From Planctomycetes bacterium MalM25 (GTDB lineage Bacteria; Planctomycetota; Planctomycetia; Pirellulales; Lacipirellulaceae): a stretch of DNA of 64,000 bases. The translations under genes were made by a program, and so were the position numbers. The notes beneath the pieces were generated by a model, which was not told the DNA's origin, did no database searches, and saw only the letters and a program-made list of their open reading frames with translations. Below, piece by piece: positions 37,211 through 45,844 of this stretch (positions within the stretch are counted from its first letter, which is position 1; each line of letters starts with the position of its first letter). Location: positions 1,325,001 to 1,389,000 of the forward strand of contig CP036424.1 of assembly GCA_007745835.1 (NCBI GenBank), written 5' to 3'.

Positions 37211-38050
37211 ATGCGCATTGTTCGTTATCAATTGGCTCCGAACGCCGCGGCCACCTACGGCGTGCTCCACGAGAGTGGCGGGGTGACCCGGGCCGAGGGC
37301 GACCCCTTCGAGGGGGGGCTCACGGACACCGGCGAGTCGGTCGAGCCGCCCGAGTTGCTCGCGCCGATCGCGCCAGCGGCGATCCTTTGCATCGGTTTGA
37401 ACTACGCGGCGCACGCCGCCGAAGGGGGGAGGCCCGCTCCGGAACGCCCCGTGCTGTTCATGAAGACGCCCTCCGCGACTCAGCGCCCGGGCGGGCCGAT
37501 CTTCTTGCCGCGTCGGTTAGAGAGCACGCGTGTCGATTACGAGGCGGAGTTGGGGGTCGTCATCGGCAAGCCGTGCAAGAACGTCTCGCGCGAAGAGGCG
37601 CTCGACTTCGTGCTCGGTTACACGTGCGGGAACGATGTCTCCGCCCGCGACTGGCAACGCGGCGGCGGGGGCGGGCAGTGGTGCCGCGGGAAGACCTTCG
37701 ACACGTTCGCGCCGCTCGGCCCCTGCCTGGTGACCGCCGACGAGCTCGACCCGTCCGACCTGCGGATCACGACCACGGTCAGCGGCGAGCGGATGCAGGA
37801 CTCGCGGACGAGCGACATGATCTTCGACGTGCCGACTCTCCTCGAGTTCCTCAGCGGCAGCGTCACGCTCGCCCCCGGCACGGTGGTCCTCACGGGCACG
37901 CCGCAGGGCGTCGGCTTCGCCCGCACCCCGCCCCGCTGGCTCACGCCGGGCGACGAGGTGACGGTCGAGATCGAGGGGATCGGCCGGCTGACCAACCCGG
38001 TCGTCGCAGAGGAGGCCTCGCCGATGAGCCATTGGGCCCTCGGGGACTGA
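37211..38050 (+). CDS. Fumarylacetoacetate hydrolase (FAH) family protein
   Basis: 279 residues from the ATG at 37211. The family core is clear: ILCIGLNYAAHAAEGG, PVLFMKTPSATQRPGGPIFL, the metal-binding YEAELGVVIGKPCKN, GYTCGNDVSARDWQ, GKTFDTFAPLGPCLV, and FDVPTLLEFLSGSVTLAPG with VVLTGTPQGVGFAR. FAH-family enzymes hydrolyse C-C bonds of 2,4-diketo acids or decarboxylate/isomerise related acids (acylpyruvase, 2-keto-3-deoxy acid dehydratase-like). Its neighbour 91 bp downstream is a Tat-exported oxidoreductase, so a role in sugar-acid breakdown is plausible. The exact reaction is not deducible. The first 60 residues form the usual small N-terminal domain. Confidence 0.92.
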   Translation: MRIVRYQLAPNAAATYGVLHESGGVTRAEGDPFEGGLTDTGESVEPPELLAPIAPAAILCIGLNYAAHAAEGGRPAPERPVLFMKTPSATQRPGGPIFLPRRLESTRVDYEAELGVVIGKPCKNVSREEALDFVLGYTCGNDVSARDWQRGGGGGQWCRGKTFDTFAPLGPCLVTADELDPSDLRITTTVSGERMQDSRTSDMIFDVPTLLEFLSGSVTLAPGTVVLTGTPQGVGFARTPPRWLTPGDEVTVEIEGIGRLTNPVVAEEASPMSHWALGD

Positions 38051-38141
38051 GCGATTCGGGTGGTGTAAAAGGGGTCACGTTGGACGTCTCTAAGAGCGAG
38101 GTTGATTCCGCAGAAACCGAGACGCCCCCGAGAGCCGAAGC

Positions 38142-39542
38142 ATGTCTGGCGGTACGAAATCCACTCTTGGAACCAACCGCTTCACGCCCACAAGGCGCCA
38201 AGTCTTGCGGGCGGGCGCGGCGGCGGGCGCCCTGTCGCTCGCGGGTCGCGCCAGCGCCGCCCCGGCTCCCGAGAAGGTCCGCATCGGTCTGATCGGTTGC
38301 GGCCCGCAGGGGCACAACTCGATGCGGTTCACGACCGATTGGTTCGACACGGTCGCGGTCTGCGACGTCGATCGGCTCCGCCGCGAGCGGTCGAAGGAGT
38401 TGCTAACGGGCGGCAAGGGGGAGGCGTACGACGACTACCGCGCGATCCTCGACCGCGACGACCTCGGCGCCGTCTACATCGCAACGCCCGACCACTGGCG
38501 TGCGAAGATCCTCATCGAGGCGATGCACGCCGGCAAAGACATCTACGCCGAGAAACCGCTGACGCTCACCATCGACGAGGGCCGGCTGGTGCAGGAGGCG
38601 CAGCGGCAGACCGGGCGCGTGGTGCAGGTCGGCACGCAGCAGCGCAGCAAGTTCGAGCACTTCACGTCGGCGATCGCCGTCGTCCAGTCGGGCCGACTCG
38701 GCAAGATCAAGCGGATCCAGGCAGCCATCGACGGGGGGGCCACCTGCGGCGCGCTGCCCGCGGTCGCGCCCCCCGCGGAACTCGACTGGGACCGTTGGCT
38801 CGGCCCCGCGCCGGTCGCGGAGTACCGCCACCTCAGCCAGCCGCCGGCGGCCGACGGTCGCGAGCGCTGGCAGGGGAACTGCCACGGCAACTTCCGCTGG
38901 TGGTACGAGTACTCGGGCGGCAAGATGACCGACTGGGGTGCGCACCACGTCGATATCGCCTGCTGGGCCCTGGAGGCGAACGGCCAGAGCACCACGCCGA
39001 TCCGTTTCTCGGGCATGGCGAAGATGCCGGTCGGCTACCGGGACGGCTACCCGACCGAGAACGACCGATACAACGCGACCCACGCCTTCAAGATCGACGT
39101 GCAGCTCGAGGACGACGTCGAACTCGTTATCCGGCACGACACGGGCAACGGCGTGCTGATCGAGGGGGAGAAGGGTCGTCTCTTCGTGAACCGGGGCAAG
39201 CTCACGGGCAAGCCGATCGAAGAGCTCGCCGACAACCCGCTGCCGAGCGACGCGCTCGATCGCGCGTACAAGGGGATGGCTCGGACCAGCACCTACCACA
39301 AGGCGCACTGGCACAACTTCTACCGCTGCATCCAGGACCGCCGCGAGCCGATCTCGGACGTCAAGTCGCACCTGCGGGCGCTCAACATCTGTCACCTCGC
39401 GAACCTCGCCGCCCGGTTGGGCGACGGAGGCGCGGCACGTCCCTTGGCGTGGGACGACGCCGCGCAACGCGTCGTCGGCGACGAGCAGGCGAACGCCCTG
39501 CTGAAACGCGAGCCGCGCGCCGGGTACGAGATCGAGGTCTGA
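38142..39542 (+). CDS. Tat-exported Gfo/Idh/MocA family oxidoreductase
   Basis: 466 residues with a twin-arginine signal (TRRQVLRAGAAAGALSLAG, residues about 17-38). Rossmann fold: VRIGLIGCGPQGHNSM; then YIATPDHWRAKILIEAMHAG, the EKP motif (YAEKPLTLTIDE) and RVVQVGTQQRSKFEHFTSA. A C-terminal WGAHHVDIACWALEANG holds the conserved histidine seen as HSLDMVQYALG in the truncated paralogue at the left edge. Exported members oxidise or reduce sugar derivatives in the periplasm with a tightly held NAD(P). The stop codon shares one base with an ATG at 39542, and a ThuA-like protein follows. Confidence 0.95.
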   Translation: MSGGTKSTLGTNRFTPTRRQVLRAGAAAGALSLAGRASAAPAPEKVRIGLIGCGPQGHNSMRFTTDWFDTVAVCDVDRLRRERSKELLTGGKGEAYDDYRAILDRDDLGAVYIATPDHWRAKILIEAMHAGKDIYAEKPLTLTIDEGRLVQEAQRQTGRVVQVGTQQRSKFEHFTSAIAVVQSGRLGKIKRIQAAIDGGATCGALPAVAPPAELDWDRWLGPAPVAEYRHLSQPPAADGRERWQGNCHGNFRWWYEYSGGKMTDWGAHHVDIACWALEANGQSTTPIRFSGMAKMPVGYRDGYPTENDRYNATHAFKIDVQLEDDVELVIRHDTGNGVLIEGEKGRLFVNRGKLTGKPIEELADNPLPSDALDRAYKGMARTSTYHKAHWHNFYRCIQDRREPISDVKSHLRALNICHLANLAARLGDGGAARPLAWDDAAQRVVGDEQANALLKREPRAGYEIEV

Positions 39543-39577
39543 TGTTCGGCTTTGAAAATCCGCTTCTAGGAGCCACG

Positions 39578-40585
39578 GTGCGCTACGCTCTCTTCATTGC
39601 TTGCTTCGCTTCGCTGTTGGTCTCCCCTCACGAAGCGACATCGGCCGAGTACCTCACGCCGCGTGGCCGCCCGCCCGCGGGCTGGACGCGTCTGGAGTGG
39701 CCGGAAAAGCGGGCGATCCTGTTCGGGCAGTTCGCACCGACCGACGGGGAGAAGCAGGCGATCGACGCGGCGATGCCGACCGGCGCAGCGCCCCCCGTCG
39801 ATCCGCCACGGGTGTTGATCTTCTACCGCTGCCAGTACCCGCACGCCTCGATCGCCACGGGTGTGTACGCGCTGGAGCAACTCGGCGAGGCGACCGGCGC
39901 CTTCCGGCCGACGCTCTCGGAGGACCCGGCCGATTTCAACCCGGCGACGCTCGCCGAGTTCGACGCGGTCCTGCTGATCCACACGACCAGCTACGACCGG
40001 ACGATCGGCCCGTCGGGGCAGGCGGCGCTCGCCGACTTCATGCAGCGGGGCAAGGGGCTGGTTGGCATCCACGCCGCGGCGGACGCCAGCGCGGGGTGGT
40101 CGGTCGGAGCCGACCTGATGGGGGGCGTCTTCCGAGGCCACCCTTGGCTGCCGCGGGATGAGTGGGCGATCAAGCTCGAGTCGCCCGATCACCCGCTCAA
40201 CGCCGCGTTCGGAGGAGAGGGTTTCTGGCTCGCCGACGAGATCTACATCTACCGCCCCGGCACCTTCTCACGAACGCGCTCGCGCGTGCTGCTCAGCCTC
40301 GACATGGCGCAGGCCCACAACCGGGAGAGCAAGCAGATCCCCGAACGGATGCTCGGGCACGTGAGCGAGAGCGGCGACTACCCGATCGCCTGGCTGCATG
40401 AACGGGGCGGGGGACGCGTGTTCTATTCGAACTTGGGCCACAGCGCGGCCACTTTTCGCGAACCCGCGGTGCTCCGGCACTATCTGGATGGTGTGCTCTA
40501 CGCGTGCGGCCGGCTGTCGGCCGACGCGACCCCCTCCGCGGAGCTCAGCGAGACGGCCACCGCTCCGGCGCCCGATCGCGAGTAG
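39578..40585 (+). CDS. Exported ThuA-like domain protein
   Basis: 335 residues from a GTG at 39578, chosen because TAGGAG is 5 bp upstream and a signal peptide follows at once (VRYALFIACFASLLVSPHEA); an ATG at 39542 is the alternative. ThuA-like class-I glutamine-amidotransferase fold: RVLIFYRCQYPHASIATGVY, DAVLLIHTTSYDRT, MQRGKGLVGIHAAADASAGW, and GGRVFYSNLGHSAATF. ThuA members are linked to conversion of 3-keto-sugars and trehalose-type disaccharides. The gene overlaps its oxidoreductase neighbour in transcription, so the pair likely acts on the same sugar outside the cytoplasm; substrate unknown. Confidence 0.9.
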   Translation: MRYALFIACFASLLVSPHEATSAEYLTPRGRPPAGWTRLEWPEKRAILFGQFAPTDGEKQAIDAAMPTGAAPPVDPPRVLIFYRCQYPHASIATGVYALEQLGEATGAFRPTLSEDPADFNPATLAEFDAVLLIHTTSYDRTIGPSGQAALADFMQRGKGLVGIHAAADASAGWSVGADLMGGVFRGHPWLPRDEWAIKLESPDHPLNAAFGGEGFWLADEIYIYRPGTFSRTRSRVLLSLDMAQAHNRESKQIPERMLGHVSESGDYPIAWLHERGGGRVFYSNLGHSAATFREPAVLRHYLDGVLYACGRLSADATPSAELSETATAPAPDRE

Positions 40586-40615
40586 CCCGCTCCAACCCTG
40601 CGACGAGGCCACGGT

Positions 40616-41119
40616 GTGAAGACGATCCAACTCGTGCGGCTCGACCCGGCGATCGAGCAGGCGGTCCACGAAGACCCCGGTTTCTTTGAGGCCATGGTCG
40701 AGGAGGACTGGCCGAAGCTCGCCGGCGTCGTTCAGAGACATGTCGGCCACACGCTGACCGCCGAGCCGGTCAGCATCGATGAGCTGGCGTGGGGCGGGTA
40801 CTTTGTCGTCCAGGCCGAAACCCGCGAGGTGCTCGGCACGTGCGCCTTCAAGGGGGAGCCCGACGAGTCGGGCGCGGTCGAGATCGCCTACCTCACGTTC
40901 CCCGAGCACGAGGGCCAAGGCTACGCGACCGCGATAGCGAGCCGGCTGATCGCCCTCGCCACCGAGTCGCCCGCGGTCCGGCGGGTGATCGCCCACACCC
41001 TGCCGGGGAAGAACGCCTCGACACGGGTCTTGGAGAAGGCGGGGCTGGCGTTCACGGGCGAGGTCGTCGATCCGGAGGACGGCGCCGTGTGGCGTTGGGA
41101 ACGGGCGGTTGGCGACTAA
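40616..41119 (+). CDS. GNAT family N-acetyltransferase
   Basis: 167 residues from a GTG at 40616. GNAT fold: EVLGTCAFKGEPDESGAVEI (beta4 region), AYLTFPEHEGQGYATAIASR with the acetyl-CoA pyrophosphate loop E-G-Q-G-Y-A-T, and NASTRVLEKAGLAFTGEV, the C-terminal strand motif. It resembles the RimJ/RimL-like subgroup that modifies small molecules or N-termini. Acceptor unknown. It follows the ThuA-like gene by 30 bp and could belong to the same transcript, though no shared pathway is evident. Confidence 0.92.
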   Translation: MKTIQLVRLDPAIEQAVHEDPGFFEAMVEEDWPKLAGVVQRHVGHTLTAEPVSIDELAWGGYFVVQAETREVLGTCAFKGEPDESGAVEIAYLTFPEHEGQGYATAIASRLIALATESPAVRRVIAHTLPGKNASTRVLEKAGLAFTGEVVDPEDGAVWRWERAVGD

Positions 41120-41351
41120 TAGGCAGCGAGTGTCTGCGAGAGTGGGTGATGTAGGCATGCGGGTAGAGCTGGAATCCATGAGCATGCTGCTGCGACGCCT
41201 CTGGGGTGGTTGGGCATGAAAAAGCGCTTGCAGACGCTTCCGAGCCCATGCTTCGTTGACACTCCCCATTTATCGCGATAGGGTGCGAGTAGGGGCTTGT
41301 CCGGTCGGTGCGTGCTAGGCACGCAACGACCTTTACTCGTGAGTGCGTCAC

Positions 41352-42065
41352 ATGAGGTCGGTTTGTTCTTGTTGTGTGTCAGCAGTTCTGGGATTGTCGC
41401 GCGCGCTGTTGGCTGCTGATGCTGAAGCCAATGTAATAAGCATTGATGCAGTTCACCCAGAATCGGGATCGATTTCGAGTCGCGATGTAGGTTTCACTTT
41501 CGTGCAGGCTGTTGAGTTTGGCTTTGAATCCGTTGACTTTTCAGAGCTTGGGGAAACCGCCTTTCGTTACACATTCAAAGCCCCTGCAGGAAAGCAGTTC
41601 GCTGCAAACATGCCTGCGGGATCGAGTCTGTTCTTCGATGCCCGCTTTGATCTCTTTATTGCGGGCGAGTACACAGACAGCTCTCCCAAGCTGACTTTCG
41701 AAGAATACTCAGGATCTTCGGTCTCGCTCCAAAGGTCAGAGGTCGAGATGCCTGCCGCTACTGATTTAGGCACTAAAGTGTTCGCGATTTATGATGTGCT
41801 GGAGGATGCAAGTTTTACTTTCACTGCCTTCACGGTCGAATCGGTGATTCCCGCGGACTACGACGAGTTGGTGGAGTTCGGCACAGGCGATGTCCAGTTC
41901 TCACGCTTAGGGGCATTCTATCCACTTAGCTTGTTGCCTTCTGGTGCCCACGACCCAAGCTTATTTCTTCTAGTGGATACAGCCGTTGTTCCCGAGCCGA
42001 CTGTGTTATGCAGTCTGGCGTTGACTGTCGCCCTTGTGGTGTCAGCTCAACGTAATTGCGTGTAA
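41352..42065 (+). CDS. Low-GC exported PEP-CTERM-like protein
   Basis: 237 residues from the ATG at 41352 (a GTG at 41343 is also possible). The protein starts with Cys-rich and hydrophobic residues (VCSCCVSAVLGLSRALLAAD) that may work as a signal peptide and ends with VVPEPTVLCSLALTVALVVS, then AQRNCV, a PEP-CTERM-like signal whose basic tail is weak. The middle is rich in Phe, Ser and Glu with no recognised domain. Base composition is near 50% GC against about two thirds for the neighbours, and codon use differs, so it was probably acquired. Flanks of 140-230 bp on each side are also lower in GC. Confidence 0.7.
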   Translation: MRSVCSCCVSAVLGLSRALLAADAEANVISIDAVHPESGSISSRDVGFTFVQAVEFGFESVDFSELGETAFRYTFKAPAGKQFAANMPAGSSLFFDARFDLFIAGEYTDSSPKLTFEEYSGSSVSLQRSEVEMPAATDLGTKVFAIYDVLEDASFTFTAFTVESVIPADYDELVEFGTGDVQFSRLGAFYPLSLLPSGAHDPSLFLLVDTAVVPEPTVLCSLALTVALVVSAQRNCV

Positions 42066-42205
42066 GGCATGCTCATCGTAAGGATCGAGCTAGTCTGCGG
42101 GCGGGTGGAGGTGTCGTTCTCGGTAGGGAAGTACTCGGATCATCTGCCTGCAGGGCTCTAATGAGGGCTTCTGCTTCGTAGAGCGCCTCTGACACTCGTC
42201 GCCCA

Positions 42206-43330
42206 TCAGCCTCGCGTTAGCGTGAGCAACGCCACCTCGGGCGGGCAGTTGTACCGCAGCGGGAAGAGTGAGCCCGAGCCGCGGCCGACGTGCATCACGC
42301 TGCGGCCCCGGCGGAACGTGCCGTCGGCGTAGCGGACGCCGTGGCGGCTGGGGCAGAGCAGGGGGCCGAGCAGCGGGAAGCAGACCTGCCCGCCGTGCAC
42401 ATGGCCGGCGAGCGTGAGGTCGACGCCTGACTTCACCGCCCAACCGAAGCGGTCGGGCGTGTGGGCGAGGCAGAGGATGAAATCCTCGTCGCCGGTGAGC
42501 GGGGGCGCCTGCGGGAACCAGGGGCGTTCGTCGCCGCAGACCGTGAAACGGACGCCGCGCTGCTCCGCCTCGAGGGCGCAGCCGCTCGCGTCGATCAGGC
42601 CGGCCTCGTCGAGGCGTTGGCGGGTGAGGTTGGCGTCAATCTTCGCGTCGTGGTTGCCGAGGATGTAGTAGACGCCGGCCTTCGCTTCGAGCCGGCCGAG
42701 CGTCTCGGGGATCCACTCCAGCTGCGGCGTGTGCTCGATCAGGTCGCCCGTCAGGAAGACGAGGTCGGGCTGCCAGGCGTTGACCGCCTTCACGACCTGC
42801 TCGAAGTAGCCGATCGCCAGCCGCCCCGACATGTGCAGGTCGGTCAGGTGCGCGATCCTCATGCCCTCGAGATCGAGCGGCAGGCGTTCGAGCGGCAGGG
42901 TGAGCTCTTCGAGCTCGACTTGCAGGAGCCGGTTCCCCGGCAGGTTGGCGAGCGTGTCGAGCACCCCACCGGCGGTCGCGCGGTCGCCGAGCCGCTCGCG
43001 GACGTCGAGCGTCGTCGCGGCGGTGCGCTTCGTGCGGCGATCTCGCAGTGGGTCCCAGGGCATCGCGACGCGGCTCACGAGCACCACGGCCAGCACCACG
43101 AGGCTGAACCAAGCGTAGCCGGTCAGCCAAGCCGGGAGGCTCAATTGCGATTCGGTGGTCAGGAGCTGATAGGCGGCGACGATTGGAATCGAGGCGACAC
43201 CGACGCCGCAGGCCTGCGTGAGACCGTCGATCACCGCGCGTCGCCAGCCGACGCCGTGGAGGCGGTTGACCAGCTCGACCCAGAAGAGGCCGTGCCCGAC
43301 GAAGGCGAGCGTCCAGAAGGCGAAGTCCAT
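42206..43330 (-). CDS. Membrane-associated metallophosphoesterase
   Basis: 374 residues from the ATG at 43330; a GTG at 43387 would add 19 residues. The N-terminal third is hydrophobic with about three membrane helices (FAFWTLAFVGHGLFWVELVN, VGVASIPIVAAYQLL, WFSLVVLAVVLVSRVAM). The calcineurin-like domain is complete: RIAHLTDLHMSGR (D-x-H), LVFLTGDLIEH (GD), YYILGNHDAKID (GNHD), LCLAHTPDRF and LTLAGHVHGGQ (GHxH), giving a di-metal site. Such YkuE-like enzymes act on phospholipid or UDP-sugar derivatives at the membrane surface; this substrate is inferred. The 3' end lies close to a low-GC region. Confidence 0.9.
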   Translation of the reverse strand: MDFAFWTLAFVGHGLFWVELVNRLHGVGWRRAVIDGLTQACGVGVASIPIVAAYQLLTTESQLSLPAWLTGYAWFSLVVLAVVLVSRVAMPWDPLRDRRTKRTAATTLDVRERLGDRATAGGVLDTLANLPGNRLLQVELEELTLPLERLPLDLEGMRIAHLTDLHMSGRLAIGYFEQVVKAVNAWQPDLVFLTGDLIEHTPQLEWIPETLGRLEAKAGVYYILGNHDAKIDANLTRQRLDEAGLIDASGCALEAEQRGVRFTVCGDERPWFPQAPPLTGDEDFILCLAHTPDRFGWAVKSGVDLTLAGHVHGGQVCFPLLGPLLCPSRHGVRYADGTFRRGRSVMHVGRGSGSLFPLRYNCPPEVALLTLTRG

Positions 43331-43392
43331 CTCGCGCGTCGTGGCGTGGAGGGGCGAATCCGGGTCCGCCGATCGGCCCGCGAGCACAAGCT

Positions 43393-43549
43393 TAGAGCGT
43401 GTTCAGTTAATCGTAGTGAGTTGGTCGTGGGCGAGGCGAGCTGGGCAAGGCGACCGAAGCAGGTAAAGCGGGCTTTGTCGATGCAGGTCAACGCCGCCCA
43501 ACGAAGCCGCAGCCCGGCCAACCGCTATGAGTAACTGAAGCACGTTCTA
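43393..43549. repeat. 157-bp imperfect palindromic element (MITE-like)
   Basis: Terminal repeats TAGAGCGTG-TTCAGTTAA (43393-43410) and TAACTGAAGCACGTTCTA (43532-43549) are imperfect reverse complements, and the inner parts also pair over much of their length. The right terminus supplies the stop codon (TAG on the minus strand) of the PAS-GAF-REC gene. It looks like a small dispersed hairpin element; no coding capacity is credible. Confidence 0.7.
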
Positions 43550-45412
43550 GGTCGCGGATTCGCCGCGGTCCGCCTTGTCGACCGAGGACTGTTCGGTGGC
43601 GACCTGCTCGACCGTTTCGAGCAGCTGGTCGAGGCGGAACGGCTTGAAGAGCACCGCCTTCAAGCCCGCCTGGCGGGCCTTCACGATCACGTGGCCCGGG
43701 TCGTAGCCGAAGCCGGTCATCAGGATGAGCGGCGGGGCCTGGATCTGCTCGGCGAGCTTGAGCAGGAGCTCGTAGCCGGTCAGGTCGGGCAGGCAGATGT
43801 CCGAGAGGATCGCGTCGTAGGGCATGCAGCCGGCTCTCCCCGACAGGGAGTGGCGGGCCATGGCGACCGCCTCGGCGCCGTCGTGGGCGCTCTCGACGAT
43901 GCAGCCGTACTTCTCGAGCAGCTCGTGGGCGGCGGAGCGGACCGTCTCGTCGGCGTCGGCGACCAGCACGCGCTTGCCGACCAGCAACGGGCGTTGCTCG
44001 ACCCGCACACAAGCGGGACGCGCCTCGGTGGGGGCCATCGATTGGCCCACCTTCTGGATCACCTGCTTGATGTCGCGGGCGTTGAGCAGGATCCGCTGGA
44101 GACGCTCGACCACTTCGGCCTCGTCGCCCGAGTAGCTCTCGATCAGGTTGACCGCGTCGTTCAGGATGTCGTCGACCGGCATCGCGACCGCGGAGTGGAT
44201 CGCCTCGATGCTGGCCATCGCCGTGGTCGCCTTCTCGGCGGCCAACAGCTGCATCGTGTTGAGCGACGCGGCGACGTCCCGGGCGAAGATCTCCAGGAAC
44301 TGCCGGTCGCTCTCGGTGAACGCGCCCGAGTCGGGCGACTCGACGTTGAACGTGCCGATCACGTCGTCGTGCAGCAGCAGCGGCACGGTGAGCGAGCTGC
44401 GGGCGTCCTGGGCTCCCTCGATGTAAAGCGGGTCCTCGCTGGTGTCCTCGCAGAGGTAGCTCTTGCCGGTCGAGGCGACGAAGCCCGTGACGCCGTTGCC
44501 GGTGGTCTCGCACCGCAGGGGGCGCTCCTCGGCTTCGGGCTTGATGCCCAGGGCGAGCAGCGGGGTCAGCTCGCCGGTCTCCTCGTCGAGCGTGCGGATC
44601 TCGACGACGTCGTAGTGCAGCACGTCCTGCGTGCAGTGCAGGATGTTGTCCTTGAGCAGCTCGATCCGCTCGTCGATCTCCATCTCCGCCACTTCTTCGG
44701 GCGTGAGATCGGCCAGCTCGATGCCCGCCTGGTGGATGGCGGCCAGCTTCTGCTGCTGCAGCTGCTCGGCGGTGACGTCGCGGAGCGTGACGATCAGGTG
44801 GTCGGGTTGTTCACCCGTGTAGTGCTCGACCGGGGCGGCGTTCAGACGGTAGTACTTGGCGTCGTCGCACCGCAGGGTGGACGAGGTCGGCGTGCCGCGC
44901 GTGAAGGCGGCGTCGAGCGGCTTGAACTCGGGGCCGAGGATCTCGGGCGCTCCGAGCACCGTGTAGAACGACTCGCCGACGACGGTCTCTCGGCGGGTCC
45001 ACTCGCGGAGCCGACCGTTGCTCCACACGATGTGGTTCTCACGGTCCAGCAGCACCACACCGTCCGGCATACCGCGCAGCATCTGCACGTTGTGGATCAG
45101 CTGGGTCGCGTCGGCGCCCGGACCGAAGTGCTGCGCTTCGGCGTAGACGCCGCCGTACTCGCCCGTGGCGAGCCGGCTGGCGGCGCGGGCCAGCGAGCGG
45201 ACCGGGGTGACGTCGAAGCCCTCGCCGAGCCGTTCGGCCAGCTGCTCGGCGGTCGCTTTCTCGCCGCAGAGGCAGAGCACCTTCTGGAGCCCTTCGGACG
45301 CCTTCTGGACACCGTCCGGCCGATCGCCCGAGGGGGCGGTCGTTTGCGAAGAAGCCGTTCCGCCGGTCGTTGCAGACGACTCGGCGCGAGTGGTCGTGCC
45401 GGAGTGGGACAC
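43547..45412 (-). CDS. PAS-GAF-REC signalling protein without a kinase ATPase domain
   Basis: 621 residues from a GTG at 45412; start uncertain because no clear ribosome-binding site is seen and the region before it looks non-coding. After a Thr/Ser-rich start comes a divergent receiver-like segment (about 35-100), a PAS domain (GVVLLDRENHIVWSNGRLRE), a GAF domain (about 230-385) with FVASTGKSYLCEDTSEDP and VPLLLHDDVIGTFNVESPD, a helical linker with IHSAVAMPVDDILNDAV that resembles a dimerisation helix, and a C-terminal receiver (VLVADADETVRSAAHELLEK; DAILSDICLPDLTGYELL; AVLFKPF) with the acceptor Asp and conserved Lys. No HATPase domain is present, so it cannot autophosphorylate as a kinase. 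Confidence 0.88.
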   Translation of the reverse strand: MSHSGTTTRAESSATTGGTASSQTTAPSGDRPDGVQKASEGLQKVLCLCGEKATAEQLAERLGEGFDVTPVRSLARAASRLATGEYGGVYAEAQHFGPGADATQLIHNVQMLRGMPDGVVLLDRENHIVWSNGRLREWTRRETVVGESFYTVLGAPEILGPEFKPLDAAFTRGTPTSSTLRCDDAKYYRLNAAPVEHYTGEQPDHLIVTLRDVTAEQLQQQKLAAIHQAGIELADLTPEEVAEMEIDERIELLKDNILHCTQDVLHYDVVEIRTLDEETGELTPLLALGIKPEAEERPLRCETTGNGVTGFVASTGKSYLCEDTSEDPLYIEGAQDARSSLTVPLLLHDDVIGTFNVESPDSGAFTESDRQFLEIFARDVAASLNTMQLLAAEKATTAMASIEAIHSAVAMPVDDILNDAVNLIESYSGDEAEVVERLQRILLNARDIKQVIQKVGQSMAPTEARPACVRVEQRPLLVGKRVLVADADETVRSAAHELLEKYGCIVESAHDGAEAVAMARHSLSGRAGCMPYDAILSDICLPDLTGYELLLKLAEQIQAPPLILMTGFGYDPGHVIVKARQAGLKAVLFKPFRLDQLLETVEQVATEQSSVDKADRGESAT

Positions 45413-45844
45413 GCGTGGGCGCCCGTTCGCTTGTGGTTGGGAGGGGGGGTGAAGCTTGGTCGGGCACGCCGGCTTTGGCCGGGTCCCCACGGTTGTTCTC
45501 CGGGATCGGCGTCCGTTCGGCGATTTTCTGACGGTCTTCGGTCGGCGGCCGAAGTCGGGACCTAGTCCACAACTCCAACCTCTACCGAGTATACGGACCC
45601 TTGCTGAGGGGAACAACACAACAGTCACGGGTTAATACGCACAATCGGCCGGCCCGGGTCGAGCGATCAAGGCCCCTTGTCCGAATGCGGCGACTCTGCG
45701 GCCACCGCCCCCCCGGCTGGCGCGGATGTGCCGATCGCACGTTGCGGCTGACGGCGGCGGCTTGGCGGCTTAGACTGCTGGGCTCGCGATCCGCCCCCCG
45801 CCCCGGCTCTCCCACGCCGGGCCCCCGTCCCCGCCCCTCCCGCC
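45413..45844. other. Divergent intergenic region between the PAS-GAF-REC gene and typA
   Basis: 432 bp. It contains a promoter for the leftward gene (45588-45616) and pyrimidine-rich sequence just before typA. The PAS-GAF-REC frame stays open as far as 45628, but the added residues are arginine/proline-rich and look like chance. No clear promoter for typA was found. Confidence 0.5.
45588..45616 (-). promoter_or_regulatory. Promoter of the PAS-GAF-REC gene
   Basis: Minus-strand TTGTTC (45616-45611), 17-bp spacer, TATACT (45593-45588). Good -10 and spacing; the implied leader is about 170 nt to GTG 45412. Confidence 0.5.

Noticed and set aside
43393-43521. Small reading frame inside the palindromic element
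   Set aside because: It is a by-product of the hairpin sequence; no ribosome-binding site and it overlaps the metallophosphoesterase start region.
45413-45628. N-terminal extension of the PAS-GAF-REC protein
   Set aside because: The residues are arginine/proline-rich without any pattern, and the predicted promoter at 45588-45616 overlaps this stretch.
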